A stretch of DNA of 64,000 bases, taken from Sphingobacteriales bacterium (lineage in GTDB: Bacteria; Bacteroidota; Bacteroidia; Chitinophagales; Chitinophagaceae). The notes under the pieces are model-generated. The model saw only the letters and a program-made list of their open reading frames with translations. It had not been told where the DNA came from and did no database searches. Shown here one piece after another: positions 8,754 through 17,065 of the stretch (positions within the stretch are counted from its first letter, which is position 1; each line of letters begins with the position of its first letter). The position numbers and the translations under genes are program-made. Where the stretch lies: the NCBI GenBank assembly GCA_016219985.1, contig JACRJO010000030.1, positions 26,007-90,006 of the forward strand, written 5' to 3'.

Positions 8754-10099
8754 TCAGGCTGTTGTTTCGGTTTGATGGTCACTTTTACTAACTGGATCCG
8801 GTTATTATCCGCCTGCATGATGGCAAATTCAAAATCCCCGGAAGGGATCACCCAGTCCACCGTGGGCAGCTCCCCGGCCAGTTCCAGCACCAGTCCGGCA
8901 AGGGATTCACTCTCTCCCTTGATATCATCAAAGGTATTCATCGGGATCTTCATGATCCGGCACATATCATGGATCATGATCTTTCCCTCAAAAATATAAT
9001 TGTAGTCATCCAGTTTATAACTGTCGCTTTCCTCCTCATCAAATTCATCCCGGATATCCCCGATCACTTCTTCCAGGATATCTTCCATGGTTACAATCCC
9101 GCTGGTACCTCCAAACTCATCCACTACCACGGCAAAATGGATCCGCTTTTGCTGAAATTCTTTCAGCAGGTCTTCGATCAGTTTGGGCTCGGGTACAAAA
9201 TACGGTTGCCGTATCAGGGAATGCCAGTCAAAATTCCCGGCTTCGTTCAGGTAAGGGATCAGGTCCTTGGTATTCAGGATCCCCACCACTTCATCGAGAC
9301 TGTCTTTATATACGGGCAATCTTGAATAATGAAGTTCCTCCACCCGCCTGATCAGTTCGGGAAATGCCGCATTGTAACTGATGCCACTTACATACAAGCG
9401 GTTCCGCATGATCTGCTTTACCGAAATGTTCCCGAATTTCACCACTCCCTTCATAATGCTCTTCTCCTCGGGAGAGGCTTCTTCATCGCTTTTGATATCA
9501 ATGGCTTCATCCAGTTCCTGCATGGTCAGCATATCGCTTTTATCCGCCCCCACCCTTTTGCCGATCCCGTCTGCCAGCCTGACGATCCATTTACTCAACC
9601 GCCGTAAAAGCAGGTGAAGGCCTTCCACCAGGAAAGACACATCATAGGCAAAGCGCAGGTTGTTCTGCGTGGCCCATACCTTGGGAAGTATCCGCCCGAT
9701 AAAAACCAGGACGATCACAATCACCATCACTTTGATCAGTAACTCCAGTAAGGATCCCAGCCTGGCAAAATTAATCAGTTCAGAAAGCAGAAAATTGGAG
9801 AGTACAATGATGCTGATGTTCACAAAAGTACCCGCAATGAGCAGGGAGGCGTACACTTCCTTGGGTTCTTCCAGCAGGGATACAATCCGCCTTGCTGATG
9901 CATGCTGCTTGGTCTTCAGCATGTTCAGGTCTTTCTTATTCAGGGAGAACAAGGCCACTTCCGAACCGGAGATGGCGAATGTAATGAGCAGTAAGATGAG
10001 CAGGGCAACCGCCAAAAAAGTAGTTCCCTGCATATTCACCGACAACAGGTAAAGATGGAGGCGATCAGTTATTGAAATAATGTCCGGATGAATTTCCAA
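8750..10099 (-). CDS. gldE: Gliding motility-associated GldE (CNNM/CorC-type membrane protein)
   Basis: Inner-membrane protein of the CNNM/HlyC-CorC superfamily that works with GldD in gliding motility. It has three or four transmembrane helices in the CNNM domain (about residues 25-190), a CBS pair (about 215-340, including SRLPVYKDSLDEVVGIL and FAVVVDEFGGTSGIVTMEDILEEVIG) and a C-terminal CorC_HlyC transporter-associated domain (about 355-440). The frame's first codon is a TTG at 10099, giving a hydrophilic 25-residue leader before the first helix as in other GldE proteins. The start is plausible but not proven. A -7 box lies 83 nt upstream at 10182-10189. Confidence 0.93.
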   Translation of the reverse strand: MEIHPDIISITDRLHLYLLSVNMQGTTFLAVALLILLLITFAISGSEVALFSLNKKDLNMLKTKQHASARRIVSLLEEPKEVYASLLIAGTFVNISIIVLSNFLLSELINFARLGSLLELLIKVMVIVIVLVFIGRILPKVWATQNNLRFAYDVSFLVEGLHLLLRRLSKWIVRLADGIGKRVGADKSDMLTMQELDEAIDIKSDEEASPEEKSIMKGVVKFGNISVKQIMRNRLYVSGISYNAAFPELIRRVEELHYSRLPVYKDSLDEVVGILNTKDLIPYLNEAGNFDWHSLIRQPYFVPEPKLIEDLLKEFQQKRIHFAVVVDEFGGTSGIVTMEDILEEVIGDIRDEFDEEESDSYKLDDYNYIFEGKIMIHDMCRIMKIPMNTFDDIKGESESLAGLVLELAGELPTVDWVIPSGDFEFAIMQADNNRIQLVKVTIKPKQQPE

Positions 10100-10181
10100 T
10101 GCAATGGGTTTTGTTTAGGATCTGCGCTACGGTCAGCAGGCAGAAAAACCGGCAGCCACCAGTGCCTGCCGTTAATAGCGG

Positions 10182-10189
10182 CAAAGGTA
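10182..10189 (-). promoter_or_regulatory. -7 box upstream of gldE
   Basis: TACCTTTG on the minus strand (TAnnTTTG). It sits between ssb and gldE and would give gldE-gldD their own transcript, independent of mutY-ssb. Confidence 0.45.
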
Positions 10190-10208
10190 TTGTATTTACG
10201 GTTTATGA

Positions 10209-10634
10209 TTAAAAGGGAAGGCTCTCAGAAGGGTCTCCCAGGGGGGTGTCATGCCCGCCCATTCCTTCCGGCCCTCCTGTTTCACCGGGGGGAGGTGCAT
10301 CCATTTTTTTGTCCAGCATGATGAGGTTGTCCCCCACCACTTCGGTGGCAAATTTCCGGTTCCCGTCCTTATCATCCCAACTGCGGGTGCGCAGTCTTCC
10401 TTCAATATAGACCAGGCTGCTTTTGTGCAGGTATTTCTGTGCCAGTTCTGCCAACCCCCTCCATAGCACCACGGTATGCCATTCGGTCTGGGAAACCAGC
10501 TTGCCGGTACGGTCCTTGAATGTTTCCGTGGTGGCCAGCGGGAACTTGGCAACCGCAATATTGCCTTCGAGGTGCTGTACATCGGGGTCTTTCCCCAGGT
10601 TTCCAATCAGCATGACTCTGTTTACGCCTCTCAT
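10209..10634 (-). CDS. ssb: Single-stranded DNA-binding protein
   Basis: Protects single-stranded DNA in replication, recombination and repair. The OB-fold begins at RGVNRVMLIGNLGKDPDV and includes WHTVVLWRGLAELAQKYL and VYIEGRLRTRSWDDKDGNRK. A short disordered Gly/Pro linker leads to the tip SLPF, the partner-binding C-terminal peptide of SSB. I start at the ATG at 10634 (141 residues); the longer frame to 10715 adds 27 residues unlike any SSB. Lies between mutY and gldE in an arrangement conserved in Bacteroidota. Confidence 0.95.
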   Translation of the reverse strand: MRGVNRVMLIGNLGKDPDVQHLEGNIAVAKFPLATTETFKDRTGKLVSQTEWHTVVLWRGLAELAQKYLHKSSLVYIEGRLRTRSWDDKDGNRKFATEVVGDNLIMLDKKMDAPPPGETGGPEGMGGHDTPLGDPSESLPF

Positions 10635-10729
10635 ACATTTATTCTTTTGGTTAGAAAATCGTCTAAGGGCTGGAACCGTCTTAAAGTTAATTCCTTTTTT
10701 CAGCCGGAACAACAAAAAAGGGGCCGGGT

Positions 10730-11830
10730 TTAACGCTGGCGGGGGGACAGCGCTTTTTCATGTGCCAGGTACTGGCGGATCAGTCCCGGGAAACTGAATT
10801 TCCCCAGTTGTTTCTTTTTAACCCATTGCCAGTCCGGCTCACCCACCGGTTGTTCCGACAGCTGCAATTCAACAAACATCCCTTGTACCAGCTGGTGTGA
10901 AAGTTGTTGCCTGAAATACCGGGGTTCCCTGCAGGCGATTTTATTTTTTTTGTCCACCCATTTCTTTGCTGCAATGGCTTCCAATAGTTTTTCCGGGCTG
11001 ATTTTTTTATTTGTTTCAATCATCGGGAACTCAAAAAGACCCTGCCAGATATCATTCCCGCTCCTGCGGCGAAGCGCCAGCCGGTCATTGTACACCGGGA
11101 TAATAAAATTCAGCCACCGCACGCGGATACGGATCTTTTTTGACTTAAGCGGCAATTCACTGACCCGTCCCCCCCGGAAAGCCACACATTTTTTCCTGAA
11201 TAAACAGGAAGCACAAAGCGGTGCCGCCGGCTTGCAAACAACTGCACCGAAATCCATGATCGCCTGGTTATACAGCCCGGGTTGCCCGGGATCCAGTAAA
11301 TCTTCTGCCAGCCGGTTAAACATCTTTTTTCCTGCTGTGGAATCCGTGGGTGTATCGATCCCGAAATAACGGCTGAGCACCCGGTACACATTTCCATCCA
11401 CCACGGCATGCGGCAATTGAAAGGCGAAGGAAGAAATGGCGGCAGCCGTATAGGGACCGATCCCTTTCAGGCTGAGGATCGCTTTATAGGTATCGGGAAA
11501 ATGTCCTGCTTTTTCTTTCGTGATATACCGGGCAGTGGTCAGCAGGTTTCTGCATCGTGAATAATATCCCAGCCCTTCCCAGCATTTGAACACTTTCTCA
11601 TCCGGCGCGGCAGCCAGTTTACGGATATTCGGAAATGTTTTGATAAAGCGGTTATAATAATCAAGCCCCTGTTCCACCCGGGTTTGCTGAAGGATGATCT
11701 CGCTGATCCAGATGCGATAAGGATCCTTTTCCCCCTTCCAGGGCATCACCCGGCTATTTTCCCCGGCGTTCCATTCGAGGAGTCCCTTTGTAAAGGCTTT
11801 TTTTAAGGAGGAGGAGGGATTCGAATTCAT
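10730..11830 (-). CDS. mutY: A/G-specific adenine glycosylase
   Basis: Base-excision repair enzyme that removes adenine mispaired with 8-oxoguanine. The catalytic Glu is in SEIILQQTRVEQG (Glu44), the helix-hairpin-helix is LKGIGPYTAAAI and the catalytic Asp is in VVDGNVYRVLSR (Asp145). The 4Fe-4S ligands are Cys199, Cys206, Cys209 and Cys215, with the usual C-x6-C-x2-C-x5-C spacing. The C-terminal NUDIX-like domain that reads 8-oxoG follows from about residue 230. The length of 366 residues is normal. It heads the minus-strand cluster mutY-ssb-gldE-gldD and is divergent from the HU gene. Confidence 0.96.
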   Translation of the reverse strand: MNSNPSSSLKKAFTKGLLEWNAGENSRVMPWKGEKDPYRIWISEIILQQTRVEQGLDYYNRFIKTFPNIRKLAAAPDEKVFKCWEGLGYYSRCRNLLTTARYITKEKAGHFPDTYKAILSLKGIGPYTAAAISSFAFQLPHAVVDGNVYRVLSRYFGIDTPTDSTAGKKMFNRLAEDLLDPGQPGLYNQAIMDFGAVVCKPAAPLCASCLFRKKCVAFRGGRVSELPLKSKKIRIRVRWLNFIIPVYNDRLALRRRSGNDIWQGLFEFPMIETNKKISPEKLLEAIAAKKWVDKKNKIACREPRYFRQQLSHQLVQGMFVELQLSEQPVGEPDWQWVKKKQLGKFSFPGLIRQYLAHEKALSPRQR

Positions 11831-11933
11831 GAAAAGGGGGGCTTTTGCCGGTTATTTGGGCTAAATATCCGGGATTTCCGGAAACTGCCCCGGTCCGGTT
11901 GAAAAAAATATTTCTATTTAGTTGACTATCATA

Positions 11934-11941
11934 TAATTTTG
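11934..11941 (+). promoter_or_regulatory. -7 box upstream of the HU gene
   Basis: TAATTTTG matches TAnnTTTG, 39 nt before the HU-family start codon in the mutY/HU divergent gap. No clear -33 TTG at the usual distance. Confidence 0.45.
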
Positions 11942-11980
11942 TCATAAATTGGTCTTGTAAACCACTAAACCCTTCAAAAA

Positions 11981-12301
11981 ATGAGAAAAGCCGACCTGGT
12001 AAATCAGATTTCTGAAAAAACAGGCATACCCAAGGTAGATGTGCTTGTTACTCTTGAGACTATGTTTAAAGAAGTAAAAGACACTCTTGCCGGTGGCGAA
12101 AATATTTACATACGTGGCTTTGGCAGCTTTATTACAAAGAAGAGAGCTGCAAAGATCGGCCGTAATATCAAGAAGAATATTGCCGTACATATACCGGAGC
12201 ATTATATTCCTGCCTTTAAGCCGGCCAAGGAGTTTGTTGCTGAAGTCAAAAAACTCAAAGAACCCAAGCCTGATGCTGGTCCCGGGGAAGAAGTAGAATA
12301 G
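11981..12301 (+). CDS. HU/IHF-family DNA-binding protein
   Basis: Small nucleoid protein that binds and bends DNA. The body MRKADLVNQISEKTGIPKV and the beta-arm block GFGSFITKKRAAKIGRNI (with HU-like GRNxK) place it in the HU/IHF family. The proline-bearing arm region (KKNIAVHIPEHYIPAFKP) is followed by an acidic tail of about 20 residues after the core, which is longer than in classical HU. It lies directly upstream of the TPR gene, the 31-residue basic protein and rng, a grouping widespread in Bacteroidota. Confidence 0.92.
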   Translation: MRKADLVNQISEKTGIPKVDVLVTLETMFKEVKDTLAGGENIYIRGFGSFITKKRAAKIGRNIKKNIAVHIPEHYIPAFKPAKEFVAEVKKLKEPKPDAGPGEEVE

Positions 12302-12354
12302 TATTCCGCTTAAATAATCCTTCCGCATTTAACCTCATATCGGGGCGTTTGAGG

Positions 12355-12362
12355 TACTTTTG
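12355..12362 (+). promoter_or_regulatory. -7 box upstream of the TPR gene
   Basis: TACTTTTG matches TAnnTTTG, with 20 nt to the GTG start at 12383. This suggests the TPR gene has its own transcript start after the HU gene. Confidence 0.45.
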
Positions 12363-12382
12363 CATCCAGAAATTTTTGATTT

Positions 12383-13267
12383 GTGAAGAAACCTCAATGG
12401 ATCACCCTCGCCGCTGCCGTATTACTGACAGCCCTTATTTTTTTGTTTGTCAGGACCGTTCCGGTAAAGAAAGCGTCAATTGCTACTGGTAACCAGCAAC
12501 ATAATGAAACCAAGGGTCCTGCCAACGGACCCGGGCTTTCTCCTATTTCCATCGATACCATCCTGCTGATGGCGAAAAAGGAGTTAAAACCGGCTCAATT
12601 GACCTGGTTAAATACCCTGGAAAACTCGATTACCCGGGGGGATGTAAAAGCTCAGCAACTGAGTGTTTATCACCAGCTTTCCCATTTCTGGAAAGATACG
12701 GCCCGGATCTTTGAGCCCTATGCCTGGTATGAGGCCGAAGCTTCCAGATTGGAAAATTCCGAAAAAAGCCTGACCTTTGCAGCCCGCTTATTTTTGGATG
12801 CCCTGCAAAATGATGATTTGATGAGCCGGCGGCAGTGGAAAGCTTTGCAGGCCAAAGATTTGTTTGAGCGTTCTTTGAAGATTAACCCGGAAAATGATTC
12901 CGCCAAAGTTGGGCTGGGCGCCTGTTATCTTTTTGGAAATATCTCCTCCACGCCGATGGAAGGGATCCAAAAGATCATGGAAGTGGTGCAGAAAGACAGC
13001 AACAACGTGTTTGCGCAGCTGACCCTGGCAAAGGGTTCCCTGCTTTCCGGGCAATTTGAGAAAGCGATCACCCGTTTAGAGAAAGTGATTCAGCTGCAGC
13101 CGGGAAATATGGAAGGCTACCTGCTGATGGCTGAGCTCTACGAGCGGAAACAGGAATACAAAAACGCGGTCAGCTGGTACCAGAGAAGCCTTCCGGTGAT
13201 TCAGCAACCCGAGATCAGGGCCGCCGTAAGCCAGCGGATTGAGGACCTGAAAAAAGAGGATAAGTAA
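12383..13267 (+). CDS. TPR-repeat protein with N-terminal membrane anchor
   Basis: A 294-residue protein starting with GTG. One hydrophobic segment (ITLAAAVLLTALIFLFV, about residues 6-22) is likely an uncleaved anchor, leaving the rest in the periplasm. The C-terminal half (about 150-290) has tetratricopeptide-like helices such as AKVGLGACYLFGN, AQLTLAKGSLLSGQFEKAITRLEKVI and GYLLMAELYERKQEYKNAVSWY. TPRs mediate protein-protein contacts; the partner is unknown. A TPR gene at this place, between HU and rng, is conserved in Bacteroidota. Confidence 0.82.
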   Translation: MKKPQWITLAAAVLLTALIFLFVRTVPVKKASIATGNQQHNETKGPANGPGLSPISIDTILLMAKKELKPAQLTWLNTLENSITRGDVKAQQLSVYHQLSHFWKDTARIFEPYAWYEAEASRLENSEKSLTFAARLFLDALQNDDLMSRRQWKALQAKDLFERSLKINPENDSAKVGLGACYLFGNISSTPMEGIQKIMEVVQKDSNNVFAQLTLAKGSLLSGQFEKAITRLEKVIQLQPGNMEGYLLMAELYERKQEYKNAVSWYQRSLPVIQQPEIRAAVSQRIEDLKKEDK

Positions 13268-13302
13268 ACTTATTATAAACAAGAATTTAAATTTATTTGA
13301 TT

Positions 13303-13398
13303 ATGCCTTGTGGTAAAAAAAGGAAGCGTCATAAAATTGCGACGCATAAGCGTAAAAAAAGACTGAGAAAGAACCGTCATAAGAAGAGGAACAAGTAA
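13303..13398 (+). CDS. 31-residue highly basic protein, AURKAIP1/COX24-like
   Basis: ATG at 13303 to TAA at 13398 encodes 31 residues, about two thirds of them Lys, Arg or His: PCGKKRKRHKIATHKRKKR followed by another Lys/Arg/His run. This matches the tiny AURKAIP1/COX24-domain (mS38-like) proteins that Bacteroidota encode upstream of rng. The domain is linked to ribosomes in mitochondria, so a ribosome-associated role is a reasonable inference. It is too short for most gene callers. The preceding 30 nt are A/T-rich without a Shine-Dalgarno. Confidence 0.82.
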   Translation: MPCGKKRKRHKIATHKRKKRLRKNRHKKRNK

Positions 13399-13404
13399 GT
13401 CATG

Positions 13405-13481
13405 AGTCGATAGTCATTAGTCGATAGTTGTACCCTTGGGTGTTTTGACTACAGACTAATGACTACTGGCTACCGACTATT
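13405..13481. repeat. Inverted pair of 7-bp-period repeat arrays
   Basis: Left arm 13405-13432 reads as four heptamers AGTCGAT, AGTCATT, AGTCGAT, AGTTGTA. Right arm 13447-13481 reads as five heptamers GACTACA, GACTAAT, GACTACT, GGCTACC, GACTATT. The arms are imperfect inverse complements (ATTAGTC against GACTAAT) around a 14-nt spacer. The words CTACCGACTA recur at 37262. Confidence 0.7.
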
Positions 13482-13507
13482 TTCAGTTCACCGGTTGTTT
13501 CGCCGTA

Positions 13508-13515
13508 TACGTTTG
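13508..13515 (+). promoter_or_regulatory. -7 box upstream of rng
   Basis: TACGTTTG matches TAnnTTTG. The rng start is at 13627, so the transcript would carry a leader of about 105 nt, long for this window. Confidence 0.45.
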
Positions 13516-13626
13516 CACCACTCCGAATTAGCCCGCAAATATCCTACAGGTACAACCCCGCATTCCATACGGATTCCTGGCAACTGGTGTTTACAGCACT
13601 AAGGTGTTTCATTTATGTAAGCTGTA

Positions 13627-15180
13627 ATGAACAAAGAACTAATTATTAATGCGGCTCCCCAGGGCGTCGAAATTGCCCTGCTGGAGGATAAAAAGCTGGT
13701 AGAACTGCATAGCGAAAAAAGCGATGCCCGTTTTGCCGTGGGAGACTTATACCTGGGCAAGGTCAAGAAGCTGATCCCCGGGCTGAATGCGGCATTTGTG
13801 GATGTGGGTTTTGAAAAAGACGCTTTCCTGCACTATACCGACCTCAGCCCCTATGCCAAATCCCTGCTGAAGTTCACCAGCATGTGTATGAACGATAAGT
13901 CGGAGCATGGACTGGATTTCGGCAAATTCACCATCGAACCGGAAATTGTTAAAACCGGGAAGATCAATGAAGTGCTGGGCGGCAAGCCGCATATCCTGGT
14001 GCAGATCCTGAAAGAGCCCATCGCGGCCAAAGGACCCCGGCTGAGCTGCGAGATCTCCCTGCCCGGGCGCTTTGTGGTACTCACCCCCTTCAATGATATT
14101 GTAGCCGTATCGAGGAAGATCCATTCTTCCGAGGAGAGAAAGCGCCTGCAAAAGATCGTGGAAGCGATCAAATCAAAAAATTTCGGGGTGATCGTACGGA
14201 CGGCTGCGGAAGGCAAAAACACCGCGGAACTGCACGAGGACCTCTCCGCCCTGGTGGATATGTGGAAGACGATCCAGACCAACCTCAGGGGGGCGGTGGC
14301 GCCGGCTAAAATTCTGAGCGAGCAAACCAAGACCACGAGTATCCTGCGCGACCTTCTCAATGAAGATTTCAATAAGATCGTGGTAAACGATAAAAATATC
14401 TTCGCGGACACCAAGAACTATATCCAGCGGATTGCCCCCGAAAAGGCAGATATCATTTCCTTCTACCAGAACGGCTCCCCCATTTTTGATTCCTTCGGGA
14501 TCACCAAGCAGGTAAAATCCTCCTTTGGGAAAACGGTGAATCTCAACAGCGGCGCCTACGTGATCATTGAGCATACGGAAGCCCTCCATGTGATTGATGT
14601 GAACAGCGGTTATAAAAGTGTCAGCAATAACCAGGAGCAGAATGCCATGGAGACCAACCTGGAAGCAGCGGAAGAAATCGCCCGCCAGTTACGGCTGCGC
14701 GACCTGGGAGGGATCATTGTCGTTGACTTCATTGATATGAAGCTGCCGGACAATAAGCGGAAGCTGGTGGAGAAAATGGAAGAATTTATGAGTACCGACC
14801 GGGCCAAACACGCGGTGCTGCCGATTTCCAAATTCGGGCTGATGCAGATCACCCGGCAGCGGATGAAGCCGGAAGTGAATATCAATACCCAGGAAGTATG
14901 CCCGAGCTGTAATGGTACCGGCAAGATCTCTTCCACCCTCCTGCTGGAAGATGATATAGAAAAGAATTTAAGCTACCTGATCACCCATAAGAATGGCAAC
15001 CTGAAACTGGTGGTGCACCCGATCCTTTATTCCTACCTGACCAAGGGCTGGTTCTGGAAAACGAAGATGGCCAACTGGAACCGGAAGTTCGGGCAGAAGA
15101 CAAGGCTCGGGCAGGACAGCAACTATCACCTGACCGAATACAAATTCTTCGACCAGCACGACGAGGAAATCAAGATGTAA
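13627..15180 (+). CDS. rng: Ribonuclease G/E family endoribonuclease
   Basis: Endoribonuclease of the RNase E/G family, acting in rRNA 5'-end processing and mRNA decay. The S1 domain lies near the N terminus (VGDLYLGKVKKLIPGLNAAFVDVG, then KDAFLHYTDLSPY). The catalytic DNase-I-like region has HVIDVNSGY and GGIIVVDFIDM, whose acidic residues bind Mg. The Zn-link motif CPSCNGTG is at about residues 423-430. Length 517 residues without an RNase E-type scaffold tail means the RNase G form. It is followed by a strong terminator. Confidence 0.95.
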   Translation: MNKELIINAAPQGVEIALLEDKKLVELHSEKSDARFAVGDLYLGKVKKLIPGLNAAFVDVGFEKDAFLHYTDLSPYAKSLLKFTSMCMNDKSEHGLDFGKFTIEPEIVKTGKINEVLGGKPHILVQILKEPIAAKGPRLSCEISLPGRFVVLTPFNDIVAVSRKIHSSEERKRLQKIVEAIKSKNFGVIVRTAAEGKNTAELHEDLSALVDMWKTIQTNLRGAVAPAKILSEQTKTTSILRDLLNEDFNKIVVNDKNIFADTKNYIQRIAPEKADIISFYQNGSPIFDSFGITKQVKSSFGKTVNLNSGAYVIIEHTEALHVIDVNSGYKSVSNNQEQNAMETNLEAAEEIARQLRLRDLGGIIVVDFIDMKLPDNKRKLVEKMEEFMSTDRAKHAVLPISKFGLMQITRQRMKPEVNINTQEVCPSCNGTGKISSTLLLEDDIEKNLSYLITHKNGNLKLVVHPILYSYLTKGWFWKTKMANWNRKFGQKTRLGQDSNYHLTEYKFFDQHDEEIKM

Positions 15181-15198
15181 AAAAATAGTACAAAAGAA

Positions 15199-15232
15199 AA
15201 GGCTGTTACAGATGAGTGACAGCCTTTTTTTT
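15199..15232 (+). terminator. Intrinsic terminator of rng
   Basis: Stem of 11 base pairs (AAGGCTGTTAC with GTGACAGCCTT, one G-T pair), 6-nt loop, then a run of eight T residues starting within the stem end. It begins 18 nt after the rng stop. Confidence 0.9.
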
Positions 15233-15344
15233 ATCATCAATCACCGGGAACTAAGAAAGGGAACGCATAGAAAATTCACCCGCGCTCTTTTCATTTCTGC
15301 AGCTTAATACGCATATCGCCGGTCTCCTGCATTCTTTCGCTTAC

Positions 15345-15380
15345 ATAAAAGCTGCCCTGTATAAACGGGGCAGCTTTTAT
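15345..15380. terminator. Terminator hairpin downstream of the SusD gene
   Basis: A perfect 13-bp stem (ATAAAAGCTGCCC with its complement) and a 10-nt loop. A/T-rich flanks let it act in both directions. It lies 25 nt past the susD-like stop on the minus strand. Confidence 0.8.
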
Positions 15381-15405
15381 TATTTTTTTGATATGACCAA
15401 TCCGT

Positions 15406-17046
15406 TTACTGTTTCGGATTTACCACGGCGGCACTTCCCGCAGCAGGCGGGTTGTAGGTCAGTTCATTACCGGGTACATCCCAGTAATCAAGATAATTAT
15501 ATTCAATCGTGGCGTTGGTGCTGACTGCACCGGTATTCTTCAATGCCACACAACCGGTACGTCCGCCTCCCTGGGCAATCGCATCGATCACTTTCCAGCG
15601 GCGGGCATCATAGAATGAAATACCACGGAAGGCGCAGACAATACGGCGTTCCCTTCTCAGTTCTTCCTTGGCCTGGGCCAATGTGAGACCGGTACCCGAA
15701 ACAGCAGCCAATTCTGCACCCTGCGCATCACGGATCGCATCGATAATAGCCAGTCCCTGGTCGATCTGTCCGGTATAAATCAGCGCTTCCGCCTTCATTA
15801 GTTCATTTTCTTCATAATCACCAGCCAGGTGCATTTCATATTCACCTACAGAGGTGTTTGCAAAGATGGCCACACCGGAAAGACCGGTACCGCCATCTTT
15901 CAGTGCCCAACGGGTAAAATGGGCATTGCCGCGGTCAGCCTGCCCCAGGTAGGGTGTACCCTGCACGCAGTTCTGGGCTTTACGCTGGTCACCGGCTTTG
16001 AATTCCTGTACCCAGCGCTCACTTAATTTGTACGTGGCTCCACCGGGAATATTGGACTGGGTTCTTCCCATGATCAGCTGTGAGGCGGTGAACAGGTCAC
16101 CCCGCGCATCTGTACGAAGCGTGAAGATATTATCATCCTCGGCAATACCTGCATTGGCTAATGTCAGCACACTGTTCCAGTCGGCCGGGGTCATCGCAGT
16201 AACCGTTTTATTCACCAGCAGGTTACGGGCTTTCATTGTACTGACGTTGCGGGCCAGCATAGCGGGAGTGGGCGCAGCACCTTTACCCACCTGGCAGAAA
16301 GCAGGAATGATTTTTTCCCAGGTAGCCACAAATTCACCGGCATCTGGCGCGCCATTAGCTGCCTGGACTGCCTTATCAAAATTCGAATTGGCTTCCGTAA
16401 TAATGGCTTCCTTGGTAACATAGTTGCCATTGGTTTGCAGGTAGTCATTGTTGATCAGGCCGGCATAGTAGATGGAGCCGATCCGGCTGTACGCAAACCC
16501 CTTCCACCAATAAGCCCAGGCCTTGATGGCTGCTTTTTTGGAAGCCGCATCGCCGCTCAGGGATACGGATTCCACTTTTTCCAGGATCAGGTTGCAGGAG
16601 CTGATCAGGCTATACATATAGGCCCACTCGTAAAACAGGAAGTTATTTCCTGCCTGCTGGTTGGTATTGGCCTGCCGGATCAGGGCGATCTGTTTATTCG
16701 GCGAGTTGGGGTTTAATACCACGGATGCATCATCATGCACCACTTTCTCCGGGCAGCCCATCTGGTTGATAAAGGCATTCGCCGCATCGGCCCCAATTAC
16801 ATCGGCCATCAGTTCATGAAAGCCGGTTGCGCCGCTCCAGAAAGGCCCGTATACACCATCCGTATACTTTAGAGTTTTAAAGCCGTTAATATAAACGCCA
16901 CCGGTAGCATAACTGATAATTCCGGATTCACTGTTTAGCGAAGCAGGAGAGGGTGTGTTAGGATTCGCTGTGGCCAGTTCCTTCTTACAGCCGGATACAA
17001 AAAACCCGGCAGCTACAATCAGGATAAATAATTTATTAGACTTCAT
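15406..17046 (-). CDS. SusD/RagB-family nutrient-binding lipoprotein
   Basis: Cell-surface lipoprotein that caps its SusC partner and binds the substrate before import. The lipobox is FFVSGC (Cys20). The SusD fold is shown by TPR-like blocks such as YEWAYMYSLISSCNLILEKV and by the C-terminal family block LTLAQAKEELRRERRIVCAF followed by GISFYDARRWKVIDA. Length 546 residues is normal. It lies 19 nt downstream of the SusC gene, making a standard SusC-SusD pair. No glycosidase, protease or sigma/anti-sigma gene is adjacent, so the substrate (glycan, peptide or other) cannot be inferred. Confidence 0.92.
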   Translation of the reverse strand: MKSNKLFILIVAAGFFVSGCKKELATANPNTPSPASLNSESGIISYATGGVYINGFKTLKYTDGVYGPFWSGATGFHELMADVIGADAANAFINQMGCPEKVVHDDASVVLNPNSPNKQIALIRQANTNQQAGNNFLFYEWAYMYSLISSCNLILEKVESVSLSGDAASKKAAIKAWAYWWKGFAYSRIGSIYYAGLINNDYLQTNGNYVTKEAIITEANSNFDKAVQAANGAPDAGEFVATWEKIIPAFCQVGKGAAPTPAMLARNVSTMKARNLLVNKTVTAMTPADWNSVLTLANAGIAEDDNIFTLRTDARGDLFTASQLIMGRTQSNIPGGATYKLSERWVQEFKAGDQRKAQNCVQGTPYLGQADRGNAHFTRWALKDGGTGLSGVAIFANTSVGEYEMHLAGDYEENELMKAEALIYTGQIDQGLAIIDAIRDAQGAELAAVSGTGLTLAQAKEELRRERRIVCAFRGISFYDARRWKVIDAIAQGGGRTGCVALKNTGAVSTNATIEYNYLDYWDVPGNELTYNPPAAGSAAVVNPKQ

Positions 17047-17065
17047 AATAGTTTAGTTTGATATG

